In this document: positions 26,029 through 34,705 of the stretch, piece after piece
Layout: every line of letters begins with the position of its first letter
Position numbering within the stretch: position 1 is the stretch's first letter
Assembly: GCF_940670685.1 (NCBI RefSeq)
Contig: NZ_OW711693.1
Span: 2,170,001-2,234,000 of the forward strand
Origin: Anaeropeptidivorans aminofermentans
GTDB taxonomy: Bacteria; Bacillota; Clostridia; Lachnospirales; UBA5962
Length of the DNA stretch: 64,000 bases
Reading direction: 5' to 3'
Notes under the pieces: generated by a model
Told to the model about the DNA's origin: nothing
The model's database searches: none
What the model saw: only the letters and a program-made list of their open reading frames with translations
Translations under genes and position numbers: made by a program

Positions 26029-28137
26029 TTATTGAGGAAGAGCTGCCTTCCTTGAAAGATTGATGCGGCCCTGATCGTCAATTTCAATACATTTAACCTG
26101 TATTATATCGCCCACGTTAACAATATCTTCTACCTTGTTTACTCTTTCCTTAGCAAGCTGGGAAATATGAACAAGCCCTTCTTTTTCAGGTGCGATTTCA
26201 ACAAATGCACCGAAATTGAGTATTCTTGTTACTTTTCCTGTATAAATCTTTCCTGGTTCTGGATCCATAACAATTGCATTTATGATATCCATGGCACGTC
26301 TTACGCTTTCCATAGTCTGGGCGGCTATGAATATTCTTCCGTCGTCTTCCGTATCAATCTTCGTTACGCCGGATTCTTCGATAATACGCTTAATCGTCTT
26401 TCCTCTGGAACCGATTACTTCAGCCATCTTTTCAGTATCGATTGTAAGCATGCCAATCTTCGGAGCGTACTCGGAAATTTCTGTTCTAGGCTTATCTATG
26501 CATACGTTCATGATTTCATCTAAGATGAAAAATCTTGATTTCTCGGTATCTTCCAATGCAAGCTTGATGATTTCTTCTGTAAGACCGTCAATTTTTATAT
26601 CCATCTGGATTGCTGTAATTCCCTTTTTTGTTCCTGCAACTTTAAAGTCCATATCACCAAAAAAGTCCTCAATGCCTTGAATATCTGTTAAAAGCGTGAA
26701 TTCCCCTTCGTCTCCTGTAACTAAGCCTACGGAAATACCTGCTACAGCGCTTTTAATGGGAACGCCGGCAGCCATAAGAGAAAGGGAGGACCCGCATACG
26801 CTTCCTTGGCTTGTGGAGCCGTTGGAGCTTAAAACCTCAGAAACAAGCCTTATGGCATAAGGAAACTCTTCTTCCGAAGGAATTACAGGAAGAAGGGCTC
26901 TTTCCGCTAAAGCACCGTGGCCGATTTCTCTTCTTCCGGGACCTCTTGAAGGCCTTGTTTCACCTACGGAATAGCTTGGAAAATTATAATGATGCATATA
27001 GCGCTTCATATCTTCTGCTTCGTCAAGGCCGTCTAAATGCTGAACCTCGCCCATGGAGCCGAGGGTTGTTATAGTTAAAACCTGAGTTTGTCCTCTACTG
27101 AAAAGCGCAGAGCCGTGAACCCTAGGAACTATGTCTACTTCCGCAGATAAATGCCTGATTTCATCAAGCTTTCTTCCATCTGGACGCTTATGCTCTTTTA
27201 AAATCATTCTTCTTACGGTTTCTTTTTCAAATTTATAGATTGCTTCCCCTATGATGGCAGTAAGCTCTTTCTGTTCTTCTTCGCTTACTTCTGAAAGAAG
27301 CTTTTCATTAACCTCATCTTTAAGAAGAGCAAGTCTTTCTTCTCTTTCCTGCTTCATATCGGTAAATACGGCTTCTTCCATACGCTTATCAGTGATAATA
27401 TCTCTAACCTTATCATATACCTCTGAAGGAACGCTCTTATCTTCGTAGGAATGCTTTGCTTTTCCGATTTCTTTCACTATTTCTTCAATAAACTCAACTA
27501 TTTTTTTGTTTGCTTCATGGCCGAACATGATAGCTTTAAGCATTTCTTCGTTGGAAACCTCATCGGCTCCTGCTTCTATCATCATAACCTTATGCTTCGT
27601 CGAAGCTACGGTTAAAGAAAGCCTGCTTTTTTCTCTCTCAGCGGCACATGGGTTTAATACGTATTGTCCGTCTACCAAGCCTACATTTACAGAGCCTGTA
27701 GGTCCCATAAAAGGAATATCAGATATGGATAAAGCTAAAGAAGAGCCTATCATAGCAGCAACTTCAGGGCTGCAATCTTGATCAACGCTTAAAACAGTGG
27801 CAACTACAGAAACATCATTTCTGTAATCCTTTGGAAAAAGCGGTCTAATAGGTCTGTCAATAAGCCTTGATGTAAGAATTGCCTTTTCTGTAGGTCTTCC
27901 TTCTCTTTTTATAAATCCGCCGGGAATTTTGCCAACGGCATAAAGCTTTTCTTCATAGTCTATTGAAAGAGGGAAAAAGTCAATTCCGTCTCTCGGTTTT
28001 TCGGAAGCCGTTACGGCAACGAGAACCGTGGTGTCACCGTATCTTACGATAGCTGCGCCATTTGCAAGCTCTGCAACTCTGCCGATTTCAACGCTGAAAT
28101 TACGTCCGCCCAAATCCATTGAATAAGTTTTATACAT
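26029..28137 (-). CDS. pnp: Polyribonucleotide nucleotidyltransferase (PNPase)
   Basis: 702 residues, normal length. Two RNase PH-like domains (about 12-145 and 315-530) flank an all-helical domain. The second holds [18 protein letters not shown]-type residues ([14 protein letters not shown] near 400) and the catalytic Asp region [23 protein letters not shown] domain near 555-612 ([15 protein letters not shown]) and an S1 domain near 620-690 ([15 protein letters not shown]) follow. It degrades RNA 3-prime to 5-prime phosphorolytically, in the degradosome. AAGGAGG lies before the ATG. It follows rpsO on the same strand with a terminator between them. Confidence 0.97.
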   Translation of the reverse strand: MYKTYSMDLGGRNFSVEIGRVAELANGAAIVRYGDTTVLVAVTASEKPRDGIDFFPLSIDYEEKLYAVGKIPGGFIKREGRPTEKAILTSRLIDRPIRPLFPKDYRNDVSVVATVLSVDQDCSPEVAAMIGSSLALSISDIPFMGPTGSVNVGLVDGQYVLNPCAAEREKSRLSLTVASTKHKVMMIEAGADEVSNEEMLKAIMFGHEANKKIVEFIEEIVKEIGKAKHSYEDKSVPSEVYDKVRDIITDKRMEEAVFTDMKQEREERLALLKDEVNEKLLSEVSEEEQKELTAIIGEAIYKFEKETVRRMILKEHKRPDGRKLDEIRHLSAEVDIVPRVHGSALFSRGQTQVLTITTLGSMGEVQHLDGLDEAEDMKRYMHHYNFPSYSVGETRPSRGPGRREIGHGALAERALLPVIPSEEEFPYAIRLVSEVLSSNGSTSQGSVCGSSLSLMAAGVPIKSAVAGISVGLVTGDEGEFTLLTDIQGIEDFFGDMDFKVAGTKKGITAIQMDIKIDGLTEEIIKLALEDTEKSRFFILDEIMNVCIDKPRTEISEYAPKIGMLTIDTEKMAEVIGSRGKTIKRIIEESGVTKIDTEDDGRIFIAAQTMESVRRAMDIINAIVMDPEPGKIYTGKVTRILNFGAFVEIAPEKEGLVHISQLAKERVNKVEDIVNVGDIIQVKCIEIDDQGRINLSRKAALPQ

Positions 28138-28266
28138 ATAATCCTCCTTTGGGGTATGCAGTCACTTTTAAACAAAATACAGCCTCAATCAATTCATATA
28201 AAAAAGTTGAAGCCCTATTCTGTTTAAAATGCTGCGAACCCTTTCTTTAATGTATATATTATTAAC

Positions 28267-28294
28267 AAAAAGGCGTCCTTTTATAGGGCGCCTT
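28267..28294 (-). terminator. Terminator between rpsO and pnp
   Basis: Stem AAAGGCG(T/C)CC with G-U allowed, loop TATAAAA, and TTTTT on the minus strand. It lies 12 bp after the rpsO stop. It may be partial, leaving some read-through into pnp. Confidence 0.88.
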
Positions 28295-28305
28295 TATTAA
28301 TTGCA

Positions 28306-28563
28306 TTATTTTCTCAATCCAAGGGCTGCAATAAGCTCACGATACTTCACTACATCGTTTTTCTTAATATAATCTAATAAGCCCTTTCTGCGACCAACCA
28401 TCTTCAAAAGCCCTCTTCTTGAATGGTGATCTTCCTTATGCACCTTCAAATGCTCTGTTAAGTGGTTGATTCTTTCTGTTAATAATGCTACCTGAACTTC
28501 AGAAGAACCTGTGTCTAATTCGTTTCTTCCGAATTCTTTAATAATATCTTTTTTGTCTTTCAT
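28306..28563 (-). CDS. rpsO: 30S ribosomal protein S15
   Basis: 85 residues (usual 88-89). Family blocks: [44 protein letters not shown] and [18 protein letters not shown]15 binds 16S rRNA early in 30S assembly. The ATG follows AGGAGGATGTC. The leader carries complementary segments that can form a pseudoknot next to the ribosome-binding site, and rpsO is autoregulated in several bacteria. Confidence 0.97.
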   Translation of the reverse strand: MKDKKDIIKEFGRNELDTGSSEVQVALLTERINHLTEHLKVHKEDHHSRRGLLKMVGRRKGLLDYIKKNDVVKYRELIAALGLRK

Positions 28564-28587
28564 GACATCCTCCTAATATTCTTAACA

Positions 28588-28632
28588 CCAGATGCCAAGA
28601 AAAGGTTGGAGATTCCATATCTGGGCATTGGC
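28588..28632 (-). promoter_or_regulatory. Candidate S15 autoregulatory leader structure (possible pseudoknot)
   Basis: On the minus strand the order is GCCAA (28632-28628), CCCAGAT (28625-28619), TTGGC (28598-28594), ATCTGG (28593-28588). Segment 1 pairs with 3 and segment 2 with 4, which is H-type pseudoknot topology. It ends about 10 bases before AGGAGG. Simpler alternatives also exist (AGAT/ATCT and ATGCC/GGCAT). In E. coli, S15 represses its own translation through a leader pseudoknot. Confidence 0.5.
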
Positions 28633-28842
28633 TTACTTTACAAGTTTATCACAGTATTTTTAATAACGCAACTATTAATTTATGGCCTCTTGCAGTAATT
28701 TAGAAAACCACAGGAGATCTGATATTTGTATTATTTGAACATTTTTCTATAAGTATATTATCATATAAATATAGAAAATCTTAATCATGCAGTTTTATAG
28801 TTAATAAAGCTAGAAGTTTGTTTGTTAACTATAAAGAGATGC

Positions 28843-29715
28843 TTACTTGGTATAAATTCTTTCAGTGCTTCGTTTTCTTAAATAAAAGATTGCAACAATG
28901 GAAATTATCACAAGAACGGCAGAAAGAATCTGGCTTACTGCAAGACCTGTTCCAAAGAATATCAGCTGGTCTGTTCTCAGGCCTTCAATGAAAAACCGCC
29001 CAATGCCATATCCAACGAAATACATTAAAAATACTTCTCCCTCAAATCTTTTATGTTTTTTCAGGATATTGAGCATGATAAAAACGCCTAAATTCCAAAT
29101 TGACTCATAAAGAAATGTAGGGTGCACCTGTATATACTGGATGCCCTCAAAGTTTATAATTTTTTCAAACACACTTTGGGGAATATACATATCTCCCGAA
29201 ACCTTGTATCTTAATGCAAAAAGAGAATCTGTAAATGTACCGTAAGCTTCTTTGTTAAGGAAATTTCCCCATCGGCCAATGGCCTGTCCGATAATAAGGG
29301 CCGGGGCCGCCGTATCGGCAATTTGAAAGAAATTAAGCTTTTTTACCTTAGAATAGACAAAGGCAGCAAGCACTCCGCCTATTACCCCTCCGTAAATAGC
29401 AAGGCCTCCTCCTCTTGTGTTAAATATTTTTATAAGATCGTCTTTATAAATATCCCATGAAAATATGACATAATATAGCCTTGCGCCCACAATAGCGGAA
29501 ATAAAGGCATAAAAGAAAAAATCGATATAGGTTTCAGGGTCCTGTCCCGTTCTTTTAGCTTCATGATACGCATAAAGAATTCCTATTCCGATACCTATAG
29601 TTATTATAATCGCATACCAGTATATTTCAAATCCAAATATATCTATTGCAACTCTCGGAAGATTATTTATTTTTATTCCTAAATTAACAAACCATGCATC
29701 AGGATAATTCTCCAT
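28843..29715 (-). CDS. lgt: Prolipoprotein diacylglyceryl transferase
   Basis: 290 residues, about seven membrane helices. Signature segments: GARLYYVIFSWD, TRGGGLAIYGGVIGG, GQAIGRWGNFLNKEAYG (the GRxGNFxNxE motif) and HPTFLYESIWNLG (catalytic His/Tyr region). It transfers diacylglycerol from phosphatidylglycerol to the lipobox Cys of prolipoproteins at the membrane. GGAGG lies 8 bases before the ATG. Two lipoprotein substrates are encoded in this window (38560 and 43948). It stands alone, separated from rpsO by 279 bp. Confidence 0.96.
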   Translation of the reverse strand: MENYPDAWFVNLGIKINNLPRVAIDIFGFEIYWYAIIITIGIGIGILYAYHEAKRTGQDPETYIDFFFYAFISAIVGARLYYVIFSWDIYKDDLIKIFNTRGGGLAIYGGVIGGVLAAFVYSKVKKLNFFQIADTAAPALIIGQAIGRWGNFLNKEAYGTFTDSLFALRYKVSGDMYIPQSVFEKIINFEGIQYIQVHPTFLYESIWNLGVFIMLNILKKHKRFEGEVFLMYFVGYGIGRFFIEGLRTDQLIFFGTGLAVSQILSAVLVIISIVAIFYLRKRSTERIYTK

Positions 29716-29891
29716 CTTTCCGCCTCCAAATACTTAAATAATGTGAAAATTATATAATAATTAAGCCCATATGTCAAAAGCTTATAGTTTTAAACATAAA
29801 TATAACTATCTGTATAAATGCAATATAAGAAATTCTTAATCTTTTTATGAACATTTGTTTCAATAAGGTAGCGGTTGTGGTATAATGGAAG

Positions 29892-30149
29892 CCAAATCAA
29901 GCTTCACTTGATTTGGCTTCCGAATACATTTCCCTTGGGAAATGTATGAGTGTAGGTGGTTCTATTGTGTTCATGAATATATTTTGCAAAGCAAAATGTA
30001 TGAAATTCTTTTATGGTATACCAAATCAAGCTTCACTTGATTGGCTTCCGAATACATTTCTTGGAAAGAAATGTATGAGTGTACGTTATTTTATTATGTT
30101 CATGAATATATTTTGCAAAGCAAAATGTATGAAATTCTTTTACGGTATA
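29892..30149. repeat. Tandem array, two copies of a 129-bp palindrome-containing unit
   Basis: Units start at 29892 and 30021, with a partial remnant (AAATAAGCAAAGCTTGATTT) at about 30153-30173. Each unit has three hairpins. The first is AAATCAAGC/ACTTGATTT. The second is CATTTCCC/GGGAAATG in unit 1 but CATTTCTT/AAGAAATG in unit 2, so both arms changed together. The third is ATTTTGC-AAA-GCAAAAT. The hairpin types match those of the 87-bp array at 6.6 kb. Frames running through are repeat by-products. Confidence 0.92.
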
Positions 30150-30284
30150 TTAAAATAAGCAAAGCTTGATTTAGATTTCTAGTACACAATATATACACGG
30201 TTCTTGCTTTAACAAACCTTTATAAACTATCTTTATACTTATCTATAGTATACTTAAATATATTCATTAACGGAGGTATTTCTT

Positions 30285-30896
30285 ATGCCGGAGAAATTAA
30301 CTGTCAAGCAACAGATGATTTACGACTTCTTAAAAGAAGAAATTCGCACCAAGGGCTACCCTCCCTCAATTAGGGAAATATGCGCCGTTGTAGGCTTAAG
30401 TTCAACTTCTACAGTTCATTCTCATCTTGAGACCCTTGAAAGAAAGGGCTATATAAAGCGTTCTCCTTCCAAAAACCGCTCAATTGAAATACTTGAAGAA
30501 GATTTTTACGCCCCTATGAGAGGGGTTATAAATATTCCTATTGTTGGAAAAGTTACTGCCGGAGAACCTATACTTGCCGTAGAAAATATTGAGGGCACAT
30601 TCCCTGTCCCTTCGGAATACATAAACGATTATACCTGCTTCTTTTTAAGAATAGCCGGAGACAGCATGATAAACGCCGGCATCCATAATAAAGATATTGT
30701 TCTTGTCCGCCAGCAGTCCTATGCCGATAACGGCGACATCGTGGTTGCCCTTTTAGACGATTCCGCAACGGTTAAAACATTTTATAAAGAAAAGGACCAT
30801 GTGAGGCTCCAGCCGGAAAGCCCCTTTTTCGACCCTATTATTACGAGAGATGTGACCATTATAGGAAAGGTCATCGGCCTTTTCAGGAAATTATAG
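30285..30896 (+). CDS. lexA: LexA repressor
   Basis: 203 residues. The N-terminal winged helix (1-70) has [33 protein letters not shown]. The S24 autoprotease domain has the A92-G93 cleavage site in GKVTAGEP, catalytic S127 in GDSM and K164 in ATVKTF. It represses SOS genes until RecA filaments trigger self-cleavage. GGAGG lies 9 bases before the ATG. No confident GAAC-GTTC type operator could be picked out just upstream. The tandem array stands 110 bp upstream. Confidence 0.97.
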   Translation: MPEKLTVKQQMIYDFLKEEIRTKGYPPSIREICAVVGLSSTSTVHSHLETLERKGYIKRSPSKNRSIEILEEDFYAPMRGVINIPIVGKVTAGEPILAVENIEGTFPVPSEYINDYTCFFLRIAGDSMINAGIHNKDIVLVRQQSYADNGDIVVALLDDSATVKTFYKEKDHVRLQPESPFFDPIITRDVTIIGKVIGLFRKL

Positions 30897-31026
30897 TAAA
30901 TATCAATATCCAGTAATAATATATGATTATATTTCCTAAAATACTATGAAGATGTTTCTATTCCTATTTTAAAACTAAATTTTCATTATTGTTCAAGATA
31001 TATTTATCATTCAGGAGGCTTTATTT

Positions 31027-31593
31027 ATGAAAAAAGCTCTAATAATAGTAGATTATCAATACGATTTCGTAGCAGAGGACGGAAAGCTTTCAGCCGGAGA
31101 GGCAGCGAGAAATATTGAACACCATCTGGTAAAGCTAATTGAGGATTTTAATTCTGACGGTAACTACAGCGGTGTCATATTTACTTATGATAGCCATAAC
31201 ATAAAGGACTTTACTGAAAATTCCCACCCGGAAGGTAAAGTATTCCCTCCCCATTGCATATACGGTGAAAAGGGCTATGGGTATTATGGAAAGCTTAAAA
31301 ATTATGAAGAAAAGCCTGATTCCAACATCCTTTTGCTAAGCAAAAGAGGATACAGCCTGAACAGTGATATTATTTCCCAATTAGTAGATAAATATAACGA
31401 CTTCACTTTTGCGGGAGTAGTTACAGATATATGCGTATTCCAAAACGTTATTGCCTTTTATAATTGTGCCTGCAATAAAGATAAGCCTATAAAAATAACC
31501 GTCGACACAAAAGGCTGTGCTTCTTTTAATCCTGAAAGGGAGCAGGAATGCCTTAAATATATGAAAGAGGTTCTGGGAGTAGAAATATTATAA
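31027..31593 (+). CDS. Isochorismatase-fold hydrolase, nicotinamidase (PncA)-like
   Basis: 188 residues. The catalytic triad is D9 (IIVDYQYDF), K106 and C136 (GVVTDICVFQN). A nicotinamidase-type metal site is suggested by D55 and H57 (TYDSHN) and H76 (PPHC). Nicotinamidases convert nicotinamide to nicotinate, which would feed the NadD encoded 12 kb away. The residues favour this over isochorismatase itself, but the substrate is not proven. AGGAGG lies 9 bases before the ATG. A perfect terminator follows at once. Confidence 0.85.
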   Translation: MKKALIIVDYQYDFVAEDGKLSAGEAARNIEHHLVKLIEDFNSDGNYSGVIFTYDSHNIKDFTENSHPEGKVFPPHCIYGEKGYGYYGKLKNYEEKPDSNILLLSKRGYSLNSDIISQLVDKYNDFTFAGVVTDICVFQNVIAFYNCACNKDKPIKITVDTKGCASFNPEREQECLKYMKEVLGVEIL

Positions 31594-31621
31594 TAGTTAG
31601 TAGCTTCCAATTATCCAAAAT

Positions 31622-31655
31622 AAAAACCCGTATTGAAATTTCAATACGGGTTTTT
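31622..31655. terminator. Terminator of the nicotinamidase-like gene
   Basis: AAAAACCCGTATTGAAA/TTTCAATACGGGTTTTT, a perfect inverted repeat ending in a T-run. Confidence 0.93.
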
Positions 31656-31706
31656 ATTTTATAAGGCAATGGGCACCGCCCAATAATCCTTCACCTATTA
31701 CGCTTA

Positions 31707-31810
31707 TACTTGAATTAATATGAAATAGCAACATTGCCAAATTGCTTTTCCCTTATTTTATACCCTCTTAGAGCCAAATACTTACTGCGGAATAAAAGCA
31801 ATTTGGCTAT
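31707..31810. repeat. Family B repeat, copy 3
   Basis: Starts TACTTGAATTAATATGAAAT. Arms GCCAAATTGCTTTT and AAAAGCAATTTGGC are perfectly complementary. Inner block TACCCTCTTAGAGCCAAATA is as in copies 1 and 2. It ends 5 bp before family A copy 5. Confidence 0.88.
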
Positions 31811-31814
31811 ATTA

Positions 31815-31943
31815 TATAGTAAAATAATTTAATTACAGTAACAAAACCGCATATTTAAATGGTTTAACATAAACGTTTCTATTATATTTAAGCTGTTTAT
31901 AAAAAATAGATTTTTGTTAATACCATAAAGCTATTTTACTATA
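31815..31943. repeat. Family A repeat, copy 5 (subfamily A-prime)
   Basis: Ends are TATAGTAAAAT and ATTTTACTATA. It aligns along its length with the reverse complement of 50262-50391, including ATTACAGTAACAAAA and a TTTCTATTATATT core. With copy B3 it fills the gap downstream of the MATE gene stop. Confidence 0.88.
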
Positions 31944-31998
31944 TGTTAAAATACATTAGCTCTTTTTAATATAGCATCTATAGATATTATGGGAGTAT

Positions 31999-33387
31999 TT
32001 ATTTTGCCATATTTACTGCAAGTCTTTTCTTCCAGCCGCCTTTTTTCATTCTTAAAGTAAAGAAAAGACCCCTGATTACCCAATCGGAATACATTGCTAC
32101 CCATACGCCATAAACGCCAAAGCCCATCGTAACCCCAAGAATATATCCAAGAACAATTCTTACAATCCACATACTTGCGATGGCAATTATCATGGTATAT
32201 TTTACGTCTCCTGTTGCCCTCAAGGCAGCAGGAGTTACAAATGAAGACGTCCAAAAAATCGGCGTTGCAATAAAGCCTGATTTTAAGATTCCATTGATAA
32301 GCCTTGCAGAAACATCACTTGCATTATATGCTCTTCCTATAAGCCCTGTCATGGGGAAAAGCACAATACTTATAATAAGGAACATTATCGCCCCTGCTTT
32401 TACTGCAAAAAAAGTAGTTTTTTCAACGTCCTCTTCTTCCCCGCGGCCTATTTTCTGGCCTACGAGAATCATAACCCCTGTGCTTAAGGCGTTTCCTGGA
32501 ACGTTTACAAATCCGAAAATATTAGAGCTTACGGAATTGGCAAACATAGCCGCCGTACCCATTCCTACTATATAAAGCTGGGTAATAAGCCTTCCTACTT
32601 GAAAAAGACTGGATTCTACACTTGTAGGTATGCCTATGCCCAGAACATTTTTCTGGGTAGCAAAATTGATTTTAAAGTATTTAAGCTTATTAAGCCGTAT
32701 GTTTTTTTCCAAGAATATAATATGTATTACAGATAAAATCATGCCCACAAGCCTTGCTAAAAGCAATGCCCATGCGGCCCCTTCTATTCCAAAGCCGCCG
32801 CTTTCTATATTAAGCCAATTAAAAATATTTACCTTCCATGGGAATATAAGCAAATATCCTAAAATAACATTAAAAACATTCATTATAATAGTAATAAGCA
32901 TAGGCGTAGCCGTATTTCCGCTTCCTCTTGCGACCCCAAATATAGTCTGGGTTATAGCAAGAACAGGAAAAGAAAACATGATTATGGTAAAATAGGAAAA
33001 TCCTGAATCGTATACCAGCTTTTCTGTTCCGTCAAAAAGAAAATTCATCATGCCCACCTTAAAGACATAAAAAAACACCATAACAAAAAAAGACAATATT
33101 ACGGCAAGTACCAACGCTTGAGAGCCTGCCTCCTTTGCCTCCTCCATATTCTTTCTTCCTATGTACTGGGCGACTATAATTGTTCCCCCTGTTGTAAGTG
33201 CAGCAAAAACAGAAATCATGATATTGCTAACACTGTCTATTATGCCTACTGCTGACACTGCATGCTCTCCAATGGCATTTGCTACCATCAACTGATTCAC
33301 AAGGCCCATTATAGTAATAAAAACCTGCTCCATTATAATCGGAGATGAGATCGTAAGCAGCTCTCTCAGCCTTTTTTTTGATTCCAT
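31999..33387 (-). CDS. MATE family efflux transporter
   Basis: 462 residues with about 12 membrane helices in two homologous halves. Starts SKKRLRELLTISSPIIMEQV. PNN-like segments and GTIIVAQYIGRKN and GVMILVGQKIGRGE mark the two halves, typical of Na+/H+-coupled multidrug exporters (NorM/DinF group). The substrate is not predictable. AGGGGG precedes the ATG. A hairpin in the leader and a good promoter lie upstream. Confidence 0.93.
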   Translation of the reverse strand: MESKKRLRELLTISSPIIMEQVFITIMGLVNQLMVANAIGEHAVSAVGIIDSVSNIMISVFAALTTGGTIIVAQYIGRKNMEEAKEAGSQALVLAVILSFFVMVFFYVFKVGMMNFLFDGTEKLVYDSGFSYFTIIMFSFPVLAITQTIFGVARGSGNTATPMLITIIMNVFNVILGYLLIFPWKVNIFNWLNIESGGFGIEGAAWALLLARLVGMILSVIHIIFLEKNIRLNKLKYFKINFATQKNVLGIGIPTSVESSLFQVGRLITQLYIVGMGTAAMFANSVSSNIFGFVNVPGNALSTGVMILVGQKIGRGEEEDVEKTTFFAVKAGAIMFLIISIVLFPMTGLIGRAYNASDVSARLINGILKSGFIATPIFWTSSFVTPAALRATGDVKYTMIIAIASMWIVRIVLGYILGVTMGFGVYGVWVAMYSDWVIRGLFFTLRMKKGGWKKRLAVNMAK

Positions 33388-33418
33388 AAATTTCCCCCTG
33401 ATTTTTCTACAAAGCGTA

Positions 33419-33439
33419 AAATGGGGTTATCCCCCATTT
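33419..33439 (-). promoter_or_regulatory. Hairpin in the MATE leader
   Basis: AAATGGGG/CCCCATTT around a 5-base loop, 30 bases upstream of the MATE start codon. It is not followed by a T-run and is next to the ribosome-binding site, so it might modulate translation. No known riboswitch class is recognised. Confidence 0.5.
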
Positions 33440-33502
33440 ATAGTAAAATGCTGTAAAATTTTAATTAAATATAAGTAAAACCAATACGACGCGTACCACA
33501 TT

Positions 33503-33530
33503 ATTATACTCTTTTTAAAAATATAATCAA
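33503..33530 (-). promoter_or_regulatory. Probable promoter of the MATE gene
   Basis: On the minus strand TTGATT, a 16-bp spacer, then TATAAT, giving a leader of about 110 nt. Beyond it, up to 33864, only AT-rich sequence is seen. Confidence 0.6.
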
Positions 33531-33864
33531 TCCTCAATTTACGCTTATTTTAAAGAATACTGTATACATTTTCATGAGAAATAATCCTTTGTCATTTTTG
33601 CTTTTTTGTGCTATTTATCCCTATAAGTATATGCAGATATAGTAGTACCATCTACCTTACAGGCAATGAATGTCAGCACCTTCTATAACAGAAAAATCAT
33701 TATTGTTTTATATAAATATGACTACACATAATAAGCTTCAAATTAAGCCTTTCTTCAGTTTATTAAGCATGGTTCATTGTAAAATCTTGCTATTTTTCTT
33801 TCATTATGTGATAATTGCACTATACATTAATATGTATCTGTACCCTTAGAAACGGAGAATAATT

Positions 33865-34560
33865 ATGCTGCGCAGATTTATATTTCAGAACACCCTAAAT
33901 ACAAGGGATTTAGGAGGATATCCAATAGCCTCAGGAGGGCATACCCGTTACGGCAGCTTTATACGAAGTGATGCTCCTGCAAACCTTACTGATAATGAAG
34001 TAAGTAAATTATATAAGTATAATATTACCACAATTCTTGACCTTCGCGGCCCGGAAGAGATTAAGAGAACACCAAGCTTTTTTGCAGATAAAAAAGGATT
34101 TAACTATTATAATTATCCTCTATATGGAAACGGCAGATTGCCGGAAAAAGAAAATGATATCGCCGATTCTTATTTAGCTATGTTACAAGATTACAAATTA
34201 GTTTACTCTATTATGAAACTGTTCGCAGATACAGAATCGGGCATATTATTTCACTGTACCGCCGGGAAGGACAGAACCGGCATTATTTCAGCTCTTTTAC
34301 TCGCGCTTGCCGGAGTTTCAATGCCCGATATTCTTGTGGATTATCAAATTTCATATACATATATTTACAGTATCATCTGTAAATTACGTAAAGATGAGCC
34401 TTCTCTTCCCGCATGGGCGGGCCAATCAAAACCTGAATATTTGGCTGACTTTTTCACAAAATTCTTGAATAAGTATCATTCTGTGGAAGGCTATTTATCC
34501 TATATCGGGTTAACGGACTGTGATATTCTAAATATAAAAAATAAATTGATTTTTTCTTAA
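33865..34560 (+). CDS. Tyrosine-protein phosphatase (Y_phosphatase3 family)
   Basis: 231 residues. The N-terminal NTRDLGGYP motif and the P-loop HCTAGKDRTG (C131 to R137, the CX5R signature) define the family, which includes Listeria LipA-like and MptpB-like phosphatases acting on phosphotyrosine or phosphoinositides. No signal peptide, so cytosolic. CGGAG lies before the ATG. It is monocistronic. Its physiological substrate is unknown. Confidence 0.9.
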   Translation: MLRRFIFQNTLNTRDLGGYPIASGGHTRYGSFIRSDAPANLTDNEVSKLYKYNITTILDLRGPEEIKRTPSFFADKKGFNYYNYPLYGNGRLPEKENDIADSYLAMLQDYKLVYSIMKLFADTESGILFHCTAGKDRTGIISALLLALAGVSMPDILVDYQISYTYIYSIICKLRKDEPSLPAWAGQSKPEYLADFFTKFLNKYHSVEGYLSYIGLTDCDILNIKNKLIFS

Positions 34561-34561
34561 T

Positions 34562-34655
34562 TATAGTAAATAAACTTAAAAACGCTAAGTTTATTTACTA
34601 CAGACTTAGGGAAAACTATTAAACTTAAAAATAAAAAACAGTTTTTAAGTTTAAT
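34562..34655. repeat. Two consecutive AT-rich palindromes before polA
   Basis: First: TAGTAAATAAACTTA/TAAGTTTATTTACTA around AAAACGC (34564-34600), whose ends match family A termini. Second: ATTAAACTTAAAAA/TTTTTAAGTTTAAT (about 34618-34655). Similar sequences recur at 50230-50258 and 58345-58385. They may terminate the phosphatase transcript, though T-runs are interrupted. Confidence 0.7.
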
Positions 34656-34705
34656 AAGTATATATGAGGTATACTATTAATAAAGATTTATTAAGGAGCG
34701 ATACT

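Noticed and set aside
29913-30158. 81-codon frame in the 129-bp array
   Set aside because: It is a tandem repeat translation without a ribosome-binding site, like the 87-bp array.
30174-30284. LexA operator in front of lexA
   Set aside because: No clear GAAC-N4-GTTC or related dyad was found; GGTTCTTGC-AACAAACC is too weak.
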